A stretch of DNA of 64,000 bases from Pseudomonas sp. PSE14 (GCF_029203285.1 NZ_CP115669.1:4340001-4404000); one strand, 5' to 3'. Positions 10,489 to 19,783 are shown, counted from the first letter of the stretch. Notes: generated by a model not told the origin, from the sequence alone. A program made the numbers and translations.

Positions 10489-11421
10489 TCAGTAGCCTCG
10501 CGTGAAATCCACCTCGCCGCGCATTTCCTGGCCGGCCCAGAATCGCGCGAGATTGTCGCGGAACAGCTCGATCAGCGGCCCCGGCAGCGTCGGCGCGGCA
10601 GTGTGGCCGGTCAGCAGCAGGCGAGGCGTGTGCCAGAACGGATGCTGCGGCGGCAGCGGCTCTTCGCGGCAAACATCGATCACCGCCCCGGCGATCTGGT
10701 TGGCCTCCAGCGCCGACACCAGATCAGCATCGACCACCGAGGTGCCACGCCCGGCGTTGATGAACAGCGCGGTCGGCTTCATCCGGTTGAACAGCGGCAG
10801 GTTGTAGATATCGCGGGTCTGCGGCGTGTCGGGCAACAGGTTCACCACATAGTCGGCAGTCTGCAGCAGGCGCGGCAGGTCTTCCAGCGCGCCCACGCGG
10901 CTGAATGGCAGCAGCGACCGCGGATTCTTCGCCACGCCCACCAGCTCCACGCCGAACGGCGCCAGCATGTGCGCCACCGCCTGGCCGATCTCGCCGGTCC
11001 CGACGATCAGCACCTGGCGGCCATTGAGCGTGCCCGGCAGGCGGTCATCCCACTGCACGCCAACCTGGCTGGCCAGGCGGCCGAGCATCTGCCGCTCATG
11101 GGCGAGCAGATAGGTGAGCAGGTATTCGGTCATGACCTGGCCGAAAATGCCCACGGCGCGGGTCAGCGCGTAGTCCTTGGGCAGGTCGTCCGCCAGCAGC
11201 GGGGTGATGCCCGCCCAGCTGGACTGGATCCACACCGGGTGTACGCCCTGGCGCAGCAGCTGCGCGGCAAAATCGGGCTGGGCGAGCCAGACGGGGCACT
11301 CGGCGGCGGCTTCGAGGAGTTTGTCCGGCTTGTCGCCGGAAATCACCGTAATCCGCGGTTCCGCCGCCATGATCAGGGCGGCGTAGAGGGCATGGTCACG
11401 ATCAAGAACGAGAAGGCGCAT
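10489..11421 (-). CDS. D-2-hydroxyacid dehydrogenase (GhrA/GhrB-like)
   Basis: A 310-residue NAD(P)-dependent dehydrogenase likely reducing glyoxylate or hydroxypyruvate. The Rossmann motif is VLIVGTGEIGQAVAHML (GxGxxG) at about residues 135-151. The catalytic Arg lies in FINAGRGTSVVD, the Glu in DVCREEPLPPQHPFW, and the His in LLTGHTAAPT. The early substrate-loop segment IQSSWAGITPLL matches the family. The gene is oriented toward the shared terminator. Confidence 0.87.
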   Translation of the reverse strand: MRLLVLDRDHALYAALIMAAEPRITVISGDKPDKLLEAAAECPVWLAQPDFAAQLLRQGVHPVWIQSSWAGITPLLADDLPKDYALTRAVGIFGQVMTEYLLTYLLAHERQMLGRLASQVGVQWDDRLPGTLNGRQVLIVGTGEIGQAVAHMLAPFGVELVGVAKNPRSLLPFSRVGALEDLPRLLQTADYVVNLLPDTPQTRDIYNLPLFNRMKPTALFINAGRGTSVVDADLVSALEANQIAGAVIDVCREEPLPPQHPFWHTPRLLLTGHTAAPTLPGPLIELFRDNLARFWAGQEMRGEVDFTRGY

Positions 11422-11669
11422 GACTCAGGCCCTTCGCTTGGATCGGTGGAACGTTTCCGGCTGGCGCATCTGGACTCGCTTTAGGAGAGCTTCCCGTGGA
11501 GTTCGGTAGTAGTTCAGGGAAGACAGGCGGCTATAGACACAGCCAGAGACCAAGCGTTCCGCTCCGTTGAACCCTTTTCTCCACGCATAATGCGCTCAAG
11601 CCGCGAACTTGCACAGTGCCAGCACTGCGCCCGTCCGCGGCTCGAAGGGTGTTGCGCGCGAGCGAGGGG

Positions 11670-11963
11670 TCAGAGCGGATCGTTCATCCGCAGCAGCTCC
11701 TCGGGCAGGTGCTCGATGTACTCCTCTTCGGCCGGCGGCATCTGCAGGTGGTACCCCTGCTTCTCGATGTTTTCCAGGACCTTGTTGATGTCCTCGCGGG
11801 CCAGTTGGCGCTCGGGGCTGAGCACCAGGTCGAAGGTGTGCTGCGGCGGACCGAACGCGGCGATCAGCCCTTCGGGTACACGGGTCAGCGCCTCGCGCTT
11901 GTCGACGTACAGGTACATCTCGTTCTTGCGCGGACTCTTGTAGATGGAGCAGATGCGTTTCAT
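11670..11963 (-). CDS. YcgL domain-containing protein
   Basis: A 97-residue protein matching the small YcgL family: [20 protein letters not shown] at the N-terminus and [28 protein letters not shown] in the second half. The molecular role is unknown. It lies 15 bases downstream of the RNase D gene in the same direction and is commonly paired with rnd in pseudomonads, so an rnd-ycgL operon is likely. Confidence 0.88.
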   Translation of the reverse strand: MKRICSIYKSPRKNEMYLYVDKREALTRVPEGLIAAFGPPQHTFDLVLSPERQLAREDINKVLENIEKQGYHLQMPPAEEEYIEHLPEELLRMNDPL

Positions 11964-11978
11964 GGTGTGTCTTCCGCG

Positions 11979-13112
11979 TTATTCGTGGGTCTGGACGGCG
12001 AGGCTGTCCAGCAGGGCCTGGCCCATCAGCTCGCGGCGCCAGCCCTGCAGCGATTCGGGCAGATGGTAGGGGCCGTTCGGCCAACCAGTCTTGAGCAGCG
12101 CTTCGAGAACCTTCTTGCGCAGCATCAGCTCGGGGGCCATGTTCAGACGCTCAGCCTCCTTCTGGCCGACTTCGCGCAGTTGCTTGAGCACCGGCGTGAC
12201 CTCGCGCGGCAGCGGTTCGGGCAGTGTCTGCGGGCGATCGGCCTCCGGCAGCTTCGCCGCGTGGGCGATCAGTGCGATCAGGGTATCGCCATCCTGGCGC
12301 ACGGTACGCGGGTGCATGTCGTCGATGCGCGCCAGAGCAACCTTGTCGGCGGGCTGGAAGCGCGCCAGCGGCCACAGGGTGTGCTCGCGCAGCACGCGGT
12401 TGCGCGGCTGGTTGCGCAGCCGCGCCTGCTCTTCGCGCCAGGCACACAGCTCGCGCAGCACGGCCAGTTGCTGGCGATTGAGCTTCCACGCCAGCTTCAC
12501 ATCGAGGTAAGCCTCCTGCGGGTCGCTGACGCGGGTCTGGTTGGCGGTCAGGTCCGCGCCGTCGGCCAGCAGCCACTGCAGCTTCTCGTCGCTCAGGCGC
12601 GGCGCCAGCTTCACGTAGACCTCGGCCAGGTGCTGCACGTCCTCGGCGGCGTAGCGCACCTGCATCTCGGTCAGCGGGCGCTGTAGCCAGTCGGAGCGGG
12701 TTTCGTCCTTGGGCAGATCAATTCCGAGGATTTCCAGCACCAGCTTCGAGTAGCCCATCGAGTGCGGCATACCCAGGTAGGCGGCGGCCAGCTGGGTATC
12801 GAACAGCGGCTGCGGCAGGCTTCCGGTCAGGCGCAGGAAGACTTCGAGGTCTTCGCCGCAGGCGTGGAACACCTTGACCACGCAGGGTGCCTCCAGAACT
12901 TCGGCGAACGGCGACCAGTCGCGGATCAACAGCGGGTCGATCAGCCATACGCCACTGCCATCGCCCACCTGCACCAGGCCGGCGCCGGGGTAGAAGGTAT
13001 CGACACGCATGAACTCGGTATCGAGCGCGAGGTACGGCAGTTCTTTCCAGTCCTGGCACTTGCGCACCAGGCTGGCATCGTCGCGAATCCACTGAATATC
13101 GAGAGCGGTCAC
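11979..13112 (-). CDS. rnd: Ribonuclease D
   Basis: A roughly 377-residue 3'-to-5' exoribonuclease acting in tRNA 3' maturation. The DEDDy exonuclease motifs are visible: LALDTEFMR (DxE), FHACGEDLEVF (the second Asp), and YAAEDVQHLAEVY (the Tyr/Asp motif). The HRDC domain follows (LCAWREEQARLRNQPRNRVL). Start choice is open: AAGGAG directly abuts an ATG at 13118, whereas the GTG at 13112 has ideal 6-base spacing, so I prefer GTG. It is followed by ycgL. Confidence 0.92.
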   Translation of the reverse strand: MTALDIQWIRDDASLVRKCQDWKELPYLALDTEFMRVDTFYPGAGLVQVGDGSGVWLIDPLLIRDWSPFAEVLEAPCVVKVFHACGEDLEVFLRLTGSLPQPLFDTQLAAAYLGMPHSMGYSKLVLEILGIDLPKDETRSDWLQRPLTEMQVRYAAEDVQHLAEVYVKLAPRLSDEKLQWLLADGADLTANQTRVSDPQEAYLDVKLAWKLNRQQLAVLRELCAWREEQARLRNQPRNRVLREHTLWPLARFQPADKVALARIDDMHPRTVRQDGDTLIALIAHAAKLPEADRPQTLPEPLPREVTPVLKQLREVGQKEAERLNMAPELMLRKKVLEALLKTGWPNGPYHLPESLQGWRRELMGQALLDSLAVQTHE

Positions 13113-13251
13113 GAACATCTCCTTCGTTTCGGTGCGCGCATTATATAGAGATGCAGGATGTGCGAGCATTCCGCTCGGCTATCGGTCTGTGTCGCGCCCA
13201 GTGCAGCGACTAGGCTGAGCCCGCCCCATAACAACAATAAGGCAACTCCCC

Positions 13252-14313
13252 ATGAAGAAGCTTTTCGGGCTGCTCGGCCTGCTGGTCGCCGCCCTGGCCG
13301 TCTACCTGGCGCTCACCCCCAGTCCCATCGACCCGTTGGCCTGGACGCCGCCCAAGGCCCCAGCGATGACCGGCGTGATGGAGCCCAACGACACCCTGAT
13401 GAAGGCCGAACTGATCGCCCAGGGGCAGATCGTCGGGCCGGAAGACACTGCCGTGGACAGCCAGGGGCGCATCTTCGCCGGACTTGCCGATGGCCGTATC
13501 GTGCGCATCGGCGCGGATGGCAAGGCGGAAACCTTCGTCGAAACCGGCGGCCGACCGCTGGGCCTGGCATTCGACAAGACCGGCAACCTGATCGTCGCCG
13601 ACGCCTGGAAGGGTCTGCTGCAGGTCGATCCGCAGGGCAGGATTCGCGTGCTCACCGATTCGGCTGACGGCATTCCCTTCGCCTTTACCGACGATCTGGA
13701 CATTGCCAGCGATGGACGCATCTATTTCAGCGACGCATCCAGCCGTTTCCACCAGCCGGACTACCTGCTCGACCTGCTCGAAGCCCGTCCCCATGGCCGT
13801 CTGCTGCGCTACGACCCGACCAGCGGCAAGACCGAAACGCTGCTCAAGGACCTGTATTTCGCCAACGGCGTGGCGCTGTCGCAGAACGAGGACTTCGTGC
13901 TGGTCAACGAAACCTATCGCTACCGCATCACCCGTTATTGGCTCAAAGGCGAGAAGGCCGGGCAGCATGAGGTCTTCATCGACAACCTGCCGGGGCTGCC
14001 GGACAACCTCGCAGGCGATCGCAAGGGCACCTTCTGGGTCGCCCTGCCCTCGCCGCGCAAGGCCGACGCCGACCTGATCCAGCAACTGCCCTGGCTCAAG
14101 CGCCAGCTGACCAAGCTGCCGCGCGCCTTCCTGCCCAAGCCGGTGCCCTATGGCCTGGTGATCGCGCTGAACGAGAAGGGCGAGATCGTCCGCAGCCTGC
14201 ACGACACCAGCGGCCAGCACCTGCGCATGGTTACCTCAGCCAAGCCGGTGGGCGATGCCCTCTACCTCGGCAGCCTGGAGAACGACCGCATCGGCCGGCT
14301 GACCTTGCACTGA
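13252..14313 (+). CDS. SMP-30/strictosidine-synthase-like beta-propeller protein
   Basis: A 353-residue protein with an N-terminal membrane anchor or uncleaved signal (KKLFGLLGLLVAALAVYLAL) followed by a six-bladed beta-propeller of the strictosidine synthase/APMAP/SMP-30 group. Blade repeats such as VDSQGRIFAGLADGRIVRI, FDKTGNLIVADAWKGLL and IASDGRIYFSDASSRF are evident. Related enzymes are lactonases or arylesterases. The active site probably faces the periplasm. Specific activity is unknown. Confidence 0.82.
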   Translation: MKKLFGLLGLLVAALAVYLALTPSPIDPLAWTPPKAPAMTGVMEPNDTLMKAELIAQGQIVGPEDTAVDSQGRIFAGLADGRIVRIGADGKAETFVETGGRPLGLAFDKTGNLIVADAWKGLLQVDPQGRIRVLTDSADGIPFAFTDDLDIASDGRIYFSDASSRFHQPDYLLDLLEARPHGRLLRYDPTSGKTETLLKDLYFANGVALSQNEDFVLVNETYRYRITRYWLKGEKAGQHEVFIDNLPGLPDNLAGDRKGTFWVALPSPRKADADLIQQLPWLKRQLTKLPRAFLPKPVPYGLVIALNEKGEIVRSLHDTSGQHLRMVTSAKPVGDALYLGSLENDRIGRLTLH

Positions 14314-14323
14314 GGGTTCCGCC

Positions 14324-15118
14324 TCAGGCCGGCGTCTGCTCCTCGTGGGCAGGCGTCCGGGCGGGCGCGGCGGAAGGCTCCAGCAGCTCCTGCATGCGCC
14401 CGCGCACCTCGGCCATCAAGGCATCCACGCCTTCCTCGGAAAACGCGGTGGAGTCGATCGGCGCGCCGACGTGCACTTCCACCGGCATGCCGAGGTTCAG
14501 CTTCAGGCCACCAGCCGGCAGCAGTTGCTGGATGCCACGGATAGCCACCGGAACGATGATCGCATCGGTCTGCTGCGCCAGACGGAAGCAGCCCTTCTTG
14601 AACGGCTGCAGCTTGCCATCCCTGGAGCGCGTGCCCTCGGGCGCGGCCCAGAGCACGATGCCGCTTTCCATCATCTCCCGCGCCTTGGCCAGGTCCGCCA
14701 TGGCCTGGTGACGGTTGTGCCGGTCGATGGACGGGAACTCCGCCGCACGCATCGCCGCGCCCCAGATCGGCACGGAGAACAGCTCCTTCTTCGCCAGCAT
14801 GCGGATCGATCCGGGCATGGTCACGAAGATCGCCGGGATGTCGTAGAAGCTGGAGTGGGTGCAGAGGATCATGTAGCGGCGGCCATCGCCGAAGTCCGGC
14901 ACCTCGCCGTGACGGCTCAGGCGCGCGCCGGTCAGCCTCAGCAGGCTGCCCGACCAGTCGCGGGTGAAGCCGTCGACCTTGCTGCGGCGCAGCCGGCCAA
15001 TGGCGCCGAGCGCCAGCACACGGACGCTGTAGCCCAGGGTAATCAGAACGGTCGCCAGGCCCACCAGGGCGACGCGCAGCGGGCCGGCCTTGCGCGGCTC
15101 CGATTGCAGGTTGTGCAT
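14324..15118 (-). CDS. PlsC-like lysophospholipid/1-acylglycerol-3-phosphate acyltransferase
   Basis: A 264-residue membrane acyltransferase. After an N-terminal hydrophobic stretch (VALVGLATVLITLGYSVRVL) it shows the acyltransferase motif I HSSFYDIP (HX4D), motif III APEGTRSRDGKLQPFKKG with the catalytic-site EGTR, and IIVPVAIRG as motif IV. It probably acylates lysophosphatidate or another lysophospholipid. The ATG at 15118 was picked because the upstream 14 residues look unconserved; the ribosome site is weak. It is convergent with the propeller gene and divergent from sseA. Confidence 0.85.
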   Translation of the reverse strand: MHNLQSEPRKAGPLRVALVGLATVLITLGYSVRVLALGAIGRLRRSKVDGFTRDWSGSLLRLTGARLSRHGEVPDFGDGRRYMILCTHSSFYDIPAIFVTMPGSIRMLAKKELFSVPIWGAAMRAAEFPSIDRHNRHQAMADLAKAREMMESGIVLWAAPEGTRSRDGKLQPFKKGCFRLAQQTDAIIVPVAIRGIQQLLPAGGLKLNLGMPVEVHVGAPIDSTAFSEEGVDALMAEVRGRMQELLEPSAAPARTPAHEEQTPA

Positions 15119-15205
15119 TTTCGCCAATTCCCTACCGACAGTAACTTGTTCGCGATACAAGCCTTATGATGCGCCCAAGCCCCGTCACGACACAGGAATG
15201 CGCCC

Positions 15206-16060
15206 ATGACCCATGCCCGCCTGCTCACGCCCGAGCAACTGGCCGCCCGCCTCGATGACCCGAACCTCGTCCTGCTCGACTGTCGCTTCTCCCTCGACGA
15301 TCCCGCCTACGGGGCGCGCAGCTACCAGGAAAACCACATTCCCGGCGCCCACTTCGCCGACCTGAACAAGGACCTTTCCGCGCCCGTCGTCCCCGGCGTG
15401 ACCGGCCGCCACCCGCTGCCGAACCCGCAGCAGCTGCTGGAGCGCCTGCGCACCTGGGGACTGAACGCGGAAAGCGAAGTGGTGCTCTACGACGACGGCC
15501 CCGGCGCCTTCGCCGCCCGCGCCTGGTGGCTGCTGCTGTGGCTGGGCAAGCGCGAGGGCGTCTACCTGCTCGACGGAGGCCTCGGCGCCTGGCGCGCCGC
15601 CGGCCTGCGCCTGACCACCGCCGAGACGCCCGTGCGCCCCGGCGACTTCCAGGGCAAGCCGGACAACAGCCTGCTGATCGACGCCGACGCCCTCGGCAAA
15701 CGCCTGGGCGAACCCGACCTGCCGCTGGTGGACGCCCGCGGGCTGCCGCGCTTCCGCGGTGAAGTCGAACCTATCGACCCGGTCGCCGGGCACATTCCCG
15801 GCGCCCAGTGCGCGGCTTTCACCGACAACCTCGGCAGCGACGGCCGCTTCCTGCGCCCGGAGCACCTGCACCAGCGCTTCGCCAGCCTGTTGCGCGGTCG
15901 CCCGGCGCAGGACCTGGTGGCCTATTGCGGCTCCGGCGTCACCGCCTGCCACAACCTGTTCGCCATGAGCCTGGCCGGCTACCCGCTGGGCCGCCTGTAC
16001 GCCGGCTCCTGGAGTGAATGGATCACCGATGCGAAGCGTCCGGTGGCCAAGGGCGACTGA
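15206..16060 (+). CDS. sseA: 3-mercaptopyruvate sulfurtransferase (tandem rhodanese)
   Basis: A 284-residue protein of two rhodanese domains. The N-terminal domain (about 1-145) is inactive-type with the conserved LLDCRFSLDDPAYG and HIPGAHFADLN motifs. The C-terminal domain holds the catalytic loop YCGSGVTACHN, with Cys in CGSGVTA, the form diagnostic of 3-mercaptopyruvate sulfurtransferase rather than thiosulfate sulfurtransferase. It moves sulfane sulfur from 3-mercaptopyruvate to thiol acceptors or cyanide. Confidence 0.92.
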   Translation: MTHARLLTPEQLAARLDDPNLVLLDCRFSLDDPAYGARSYQENHIPGAHFADLNKDLSAPVVPGVTGRHPLPNPQQLLERLRTWGLNAESEVVLYDDGPGAFAARAWWLLLWLGKREGVYLLDGGLGAWRAAGLRLTTAETPVRPGDFQGKPDNSLLIDADALGKRLGEPDLPLVDARGLPRFRGEVEPIDPVAGHIPGAQCAAFTDNLGSDGRFLRPEHLHQRFASLLRGRPAQDLVAYCGSGVTACHNLFAMSLAGYPLGRLYAGSWSEWITDAKRPVAKGD

Positions 16061-16173
16061 CGAACCATCCCGCAACCAGAACGGAATGCAGGTCACGCCA
16101 CGTACCTGCGTTCCGATGGATAGGTAACCGGGCATGCGTCAGACTCATGCCCATTTTTCAAAGGAGTGAATCC

Positions 16174-16827
16174 ATGTCCACCCGTCTTCGCCACACCCTG
16201 CTCGCCAGCGCGCTGCTGTGCCTGTGGGCCGCTACGCCGGCCCAGGCCGCCACCCTGGAGGCTACGCCCTGCTCGATCACCGACCAGTGGTCCGACCTTT
16301 ATGGCGACGAACTGGTAGCGGCGGCCAACGCCGGCCACGCCACCGCGCAGTACAGCCTCGGCCTGGAGTACGACGCCGGCAGCGACGAGTTCGAGCAGAA
16401 CTACGAGCAGGCTGCGTACTGGTACCAGAAGGCCGCGGAACAGGGGCACGCCTGCGCCCAGTACAACCTGGGTAACGCCTATGACAGCGGCGACGGAGTG
16501 GAGCAGAGCGCGGAGAAGGCCGTGTACTGGTACCAGAAGGCGGTCGACCAGAACGACAAGGACGCCGAATACAACCTGGCGATCATGTACGAGAACGGCA
16601 CCGGCGTGACCCGCAGCTACAAGAAGGCTTTCGCGCTGTACAAGAAGTCCGCCGAGCAGGGCGACGTGGATGCCCAGTTCGCCGTGGCCGAGGGCTACGC
16701 CAAGGGCCGAGGGGTGGCGAAGAACCCGGCACAGGCCCGCCTCTGGTACCAGCGCGCCGCCGACCAGGGGCACGTGGAGGCCGAGGAAAAACTCGAGGCG
16801 ATGCCCGAGCTGCCGTCCAGCATCTAA
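16174..16827 (+). CDS. Secreted Sel1-repeat protein
   Basis: A 217-residue exported protein. The signal peptide (RLRHTLLASALLCLWAATPAQA) should be cleaved after AQA at about residue 25. Four Sel1-type repeats follow, visible as AQYSLGLEYDAG, AQYNLGNAYDSGDGVEQ, AEYNLAIMYENGTGV and AQFAVAEGYAKGRGV, each with the YWYQKAAEQG-like second helix. Such solenoids mediate protein contacts. AAAGGAG lies 7 bases upstream of the chosen ATG. Function is not predictable. Confidence 0.88.
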   Translation: MSTRLRHTLLASALLCLWAATPAQAATLEATPCSITDQWSDLYGDELVAAANAGHATAQYSLGLEYDAGSDEFEQNYEQAAYWYQKAAEQGHACAQYNLGNAYDSGDGVEQSAEKAVYWYQKAVDQNDKDAEYNLAIMYENGTGVTRSYKKAFALYKKSAEQGDVDAQFAVAEGYAKGRGVAKNPAQARLWYQRAADQGHVEAEEKLEAMPELPSSI

Positions 16828-17008
16828 TTTCCGGACGGAATATGGATTATTCCGGCGCCATCAAAACAATTTAAAAACAGGCCTTTACAGCATAATTATC
16901 GCACTACACTTCAAATCGAGCGGCTAAGTCCGCTTCCGGCGGGGCCAGGAAAATCACTAGAAGCTGCCAAGTCGCCCCGCCCCGCCGGTCACCGAGGACG
17001 AGGATGTC

Positions 17009-17488
17009 ATGGGAATTGCTGCCAACGACCTGTGCCACTACGTAATCCGGCCCACCTTGCTCTATCTGGGGCGGCACAGTGTCGCGGCGGAAGCGCTGCT
17101 GCTGGGGGCGGCAGCCTGTCAATCGGCGCTGGGGAGTGCGCTGGGCGACAGCCATGGCCACGGGCTGTACCGCATCGGTGAAAGCCGTCACCAGACCCTC
17201 TGGGACTGCTATCTGGCCTGCGACCCGGAGTTGGCTAGCCGGGTTCGCGGGCTGGCCAGTCAGCACGCTTTCCTCGATGCCCCGCATCTGGAACTCACGG
17301 TCAACCTGCGCTACAGCACCGCCATCGCCTGGATGATGGTGGAGGCCGAGCGCATCCCCCTGCCCCACGCCGACGATCCCCTGGGCCTGGCCCGGGTCTG
17401 GCGTCGGGTTTTCCAGCCCCATGGACGCCTGCACGATTTCGTCGACGCCTGGCACAGCTACGTCGGAAATCTCAGCCAGGTGGCCTGA
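17009..17488 (+). CDS. Conserved hypothetical protein, phage virion-associated-like
   Basis: A 159-residue protein of unknown function. The segments ANDLCHYVIRPTLLYLG, EALLLGAAACQSALGSALG and LYRIGESRHQTLWDCYL resemble short proteins that I remember from phage or tailocin structural contexts, where the equivalent of ACQSALG is TAAQESGLG, similar to a lysozyme-like catalytic helix. Here the usual glutamate appears to be replaced by Gln-Ser, so enzymatic activity is doubtful. No other phage gene is nearby. Confidence 0.65.
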   Translation: MGIAANDLCHYVIRPTLLYLGRHSVAAEALLLGAAACQSALGSALGDSHGHGLYRIGESRHQTLWDCYLACDPELASRVRGLASQHAFLDAPHLELTVNLRYSTAIAWMMVEAERIPLPHADDPLGLARVWRRVFQPHGRLHDFVDAWHSYVGNLSQVA

Positions 17489-17509
17489 GCGGAGCCTGAA
17501 GTCCTCGAA

Positions 17510-17523
17510 TGACCGATCGGTCA
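17510..17523. promoter_or_regulatory. Perfect 14-bp palindrome upstream of fadL (possible TetR-type operator)
   Basis: TGACCGATCGGTCA is a perfect inverted repeat with no spacer, 152 bases before the fadL start and followed by a T-rich stretch. With no loop it cannot act as a terminator stem, so a dimeric repressor site is more likely. The binding protein is unknown. Confidence 0.45.
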
Positions 17524-17674
17524 GATTTTTTTGTTCATCGCGACGAACGGCGACGACGCCGATAGAACGCTTGTTTGAGCTATAAAGCCCAAAGTAGAGC
17601 GTTTTCCAGGCACTACCCAAGACTTTCGAATCTTGATAGCGTGCGCGCCGATCAACACAGGAGTTGCTCTAACA

Positions 17675-18952
17675 ATGAAAACAACATGGCTCAAGACCAC
17701 GCTCGCTCTGACCATTAGCGCCGCCTCTGCCCAGGCCCTGGCCAACGGCATCGCCATCAACGAGCAAAGCGCCAGCGGCGCCGGTACCGCCTACGCAGGC
17801 CGTGCCTCCTCCGCTCTCGACGCCAGCACCATCTACGGCAACCCGGCCGGCATGTCCAAGCTCAAGCGCACCGAAATCAGTGGCGGTCTCGCCATTGTCG
17901 ATGCCAAGGACGACATCAGCCAGGCCCACAGCGCCGCCACCGGCACCAACAAGGGCGACTCCGTCCCGCTGGCTGCCGTGCCCTTCGGCTACATTGCCAC
18001 CCCGCTGGACGACAAGGTCAGCGTCGGCCTGGGCATCTACGTGCCCTACGGCATCATCAACGACTACGAAGGCAGCTTCCAGGGCCGTTACCACGGCTCC
18101 TACAGCAAGGTCCAAGTGATCACCGTCCAGCCGACCATCAGCTACAAGTTCAACGACATGGTCTCCGTCGGCTTCGGCCCGACCTTCAACCGTATCGACG
18201 GCAAGCTGGAGAACAACCTGGCCACCAAGGGTCTGTTCGGGGCTCCGGATGACACCGAGATCAGCATCAAGGGCGACGACACCGCTGCTGGCTTCAACGT
18301 CGGCGTGCTGTTCACCCCGACCGAGATGACCTCCCTGGGCGCGACCTATCACTCCAAGGTCAAGTACGAACTGGAAGGCCACACCACCGTATCCGGCTCC
18401 CCGATGGGCCTGTTCGACAAGCGCATGGATGCCAGCCTGGACATCACCCTGCCTGAGTCCGTGGACCTGTCGATCACCCAGAAGCTGGATGACCGCTGGA
18501 CCGTCTATGGCGGCACCACCTGGACGCGCTGGAGCCGTCTGCAGTCCATCGAGGTGCAGAACGAGAACCCGCCGCTGCCGAACTTCGCCACCATCGGTGA
18601 AGACCTCAGCTGGCATGACACCTGGTCGGCCGCCATCGGTACTTCCTACCAGTACAACGACCAGTGGGTGCTGCGTACCGGCTTCGCCTACGACCCGTCG
18701 CCGACCACCAACGAGCACCGTAACGTGCGTATCCCGGTGGGCGATCGCAAGATCTTCACCCTGGGTGCCGGCTACTCGCCGAACGCCGACATGACCTTCG
18801 ACTTCGCCTATGCCTACCTGTGGGAATCCACCGCCGGCGTGAACCAGCCCAACGGCGAGAACCTGGCTGGCGTGGAGCTGCAGCCCGCCTACAGCGCCAA
18901 GTACGACAACAGCGCTCATGGTCTGACCGCGCAGATGACCTATCGCTTCTGA
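17675..18952 (+). CDS. fadL: FadL-family outer-membrane fatty-acid transporter
   Basis: A 425-residue outer-membrane 14-strand beta-barrel for uptake of long-chain fatty acids or other hydrophobics. The signal peptide ends at about residue 23 (SAQALA). The mature N-terminus NGIAINEQSASGAGTAYAGRA and the NPAGMSKL motif form the plug domain with the NPA signature. The C-terminus ends in an aromatic (TYRF), as expected for recognition by the Bam machinery. Two flanking signals suggest its own transcription unit: a palindromic operator candidate upstream and a strong terminator downstream. Confidence 0.92.
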   Translation: MKTTWLKTTLALTISAASAQALANGIAINEQSASGAGTAYAGRASSALDASTIYGNPAGMSKLKRTEISGGLAIVDAKDDISQAHSAATGTNKGDSVPLAAVPFGYIATPLDDKVSVGLGIYVPYGIINDYEGSFQGRYHGSYSKVQVITVQPTISYKFNDMVSVGFGPTFNRIDGKLENNLATKGLFGAPDDTEISIKGDDTAAGFNVGVLFTPTEMTSLGATYHSKVKYELEGHTTVSGSPMGLFDKRMDASLDITLPESVDLSITQKLDDRWTVYGGTTWTRWSRLQSIEVQNENPPLPNFATIGEDLSWHDTWSAAIGTSYQYNDQWVLRTGFAYDPSPTTNEHRNVRIPVGDRKIFTLGAGYSPNADMTFDFAYAYLWESTAGVNQPNGENLAGVELQPAYSAKYDNSAHGLTAQMTYRF

Positions 18953-18973
18953 TAGCACTATCGACGTGGCATG

Positions 18974-19001
18974 AAAAAGCCGGGCAAATGCCCGGCTTTT
19001 T
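18974..19001 (+). terminator. Intrinsic terminator of fadL
   Basis: AAAAAGCCGGGCAAATGCCC followed by GGCTTTTT forms a perfect hairpin with a U tract, just after the fadL stop codon. Confidence 0.92.
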
Positions 19002-19030
19002 CATAATGGCACCACTGCGATCCGCGTTCG

Positions 19031-19109
19031 GTGCGAGCAAACTTGCTCGCGCAGCGTTTGACGCTGAATTCGCCGGGAAGTCCTGTTCGCGAGCAAGCTC
19101 GCTCCTACG
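19031..19109. repeat. Degenerate REPIN between fadL and the marR-type gene
   Basis: The left arm is degenerate (GTGCGAGCAAACTTGCTCGC) and the right arm intact (TTCGCGAGCAAGCTCGCTCC then TAC), giving a facing pair of REP copies. Confidence 0.75.
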
Positions 19110-19136
19110 AAAAGCAATGGTGCAGAGTGGGTCGAT

Positions 19137-19706
19137 TCACGCTGTCTGTTCAGGCTCGGCGTGCTCGCGGCAGATCAACTCGCCTTCACGGGGCTCCAGT
19201 CGCTCACCGGTCAGCCCGCAGAGCGAGCCCTCGTCCAACTTCTGGTGGAAACGGCAGGTACGGCACAGGCCGAAGCCCGGCACGTTCTCCTGGCGCTGAA
19301 TGGTCGCCAGCAGTTCGCGCAGCAGCGTCACCAGCAGTTCGCTACGTTCGCCCAGTGCTTCTTGCGCACGGCTGAGGAAAGCCGGCGGCACCAGCGACTC
19401 GATCAGCCCCCGTCCCTCCTCCGTCAGTTCCAGGTGCACGCTGCGCCGATCCTGCGCATCCGGGCGCTTGCGAATCAGCCCCTTGGCCTCCAGCGCCTTC
19501 AGCGACTGCGACACCGTCCCCTTGGTCAGGCCAAGGAAGTCCGTAACCGCCAGCGGCGTATTCGAATAACGGTTGCAGCGCGCCAGGTAGTTCAGCGCAC
19601 TCAGCTGGATCGGCTGCAGGTCGGCCATCAGCGGCTGCTCCCGAGCCCAGGCGCGCATCAGGCTGGCAATGCGTTCGAGGTAGTCGTACAGGGTCGTATC
19701 GGTCAT
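19137..19706 (-). CDS. MarR-family regulator with C-terminal Cys cluster
   Basis: A 189-residue transcription factor. Residues about 1-140 form a MarR winged helix-turn-helix with TKGTVSQSLKALEAKGLIRK as the recognition region and DAQDRRSVHLELTEEG as the wing. Residues 148-182 add an unusual tail with Cys148-x2-Cys151, Cys163 and Cys179 plus His154 and His182. This pattern suggests a zinc or Fe-S site, or a redox-sensitive thiol centre. GGGAGG lies 8 bases before the chosen ATG. It is divergent from a CxxC mini-thioredoxin, and the gap holds a perfect palindrome likely to be its operator. Confidence 0.85.
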   Translation of the reverse strand: MTDTTLYDYLERIASLMRAWAREQPLMADLQPIQLSALNYLARCNRYSNTPLAVTDFLGLTKGTVSQSLKALEAKGLIRKRPDAQDRRSVHLELTEEGRGLIESLVPPAFLSRAQEALGERSELLVTLLRELLATIQRQENVPGFGLCRTCRFHQKLDEGSLCGLTGERLEPREGELICREHAEPEQTA

Positions 19707-19783
19707 GGGCTCATCCTCCCGATAGATAGTATCGATCAAAAACCAGTTTGACAGAAGCCACTCTCCACTTGCAGACTGAAATG

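Noticed and set aside
17009-17488. Evidence for a prophage or tailocin near the virion-like protein
   Set aside because: It is a lone gene with normal base composition between a Sel1 gene and fadL; no capsid, tail, integrase or lysis genes nearby.
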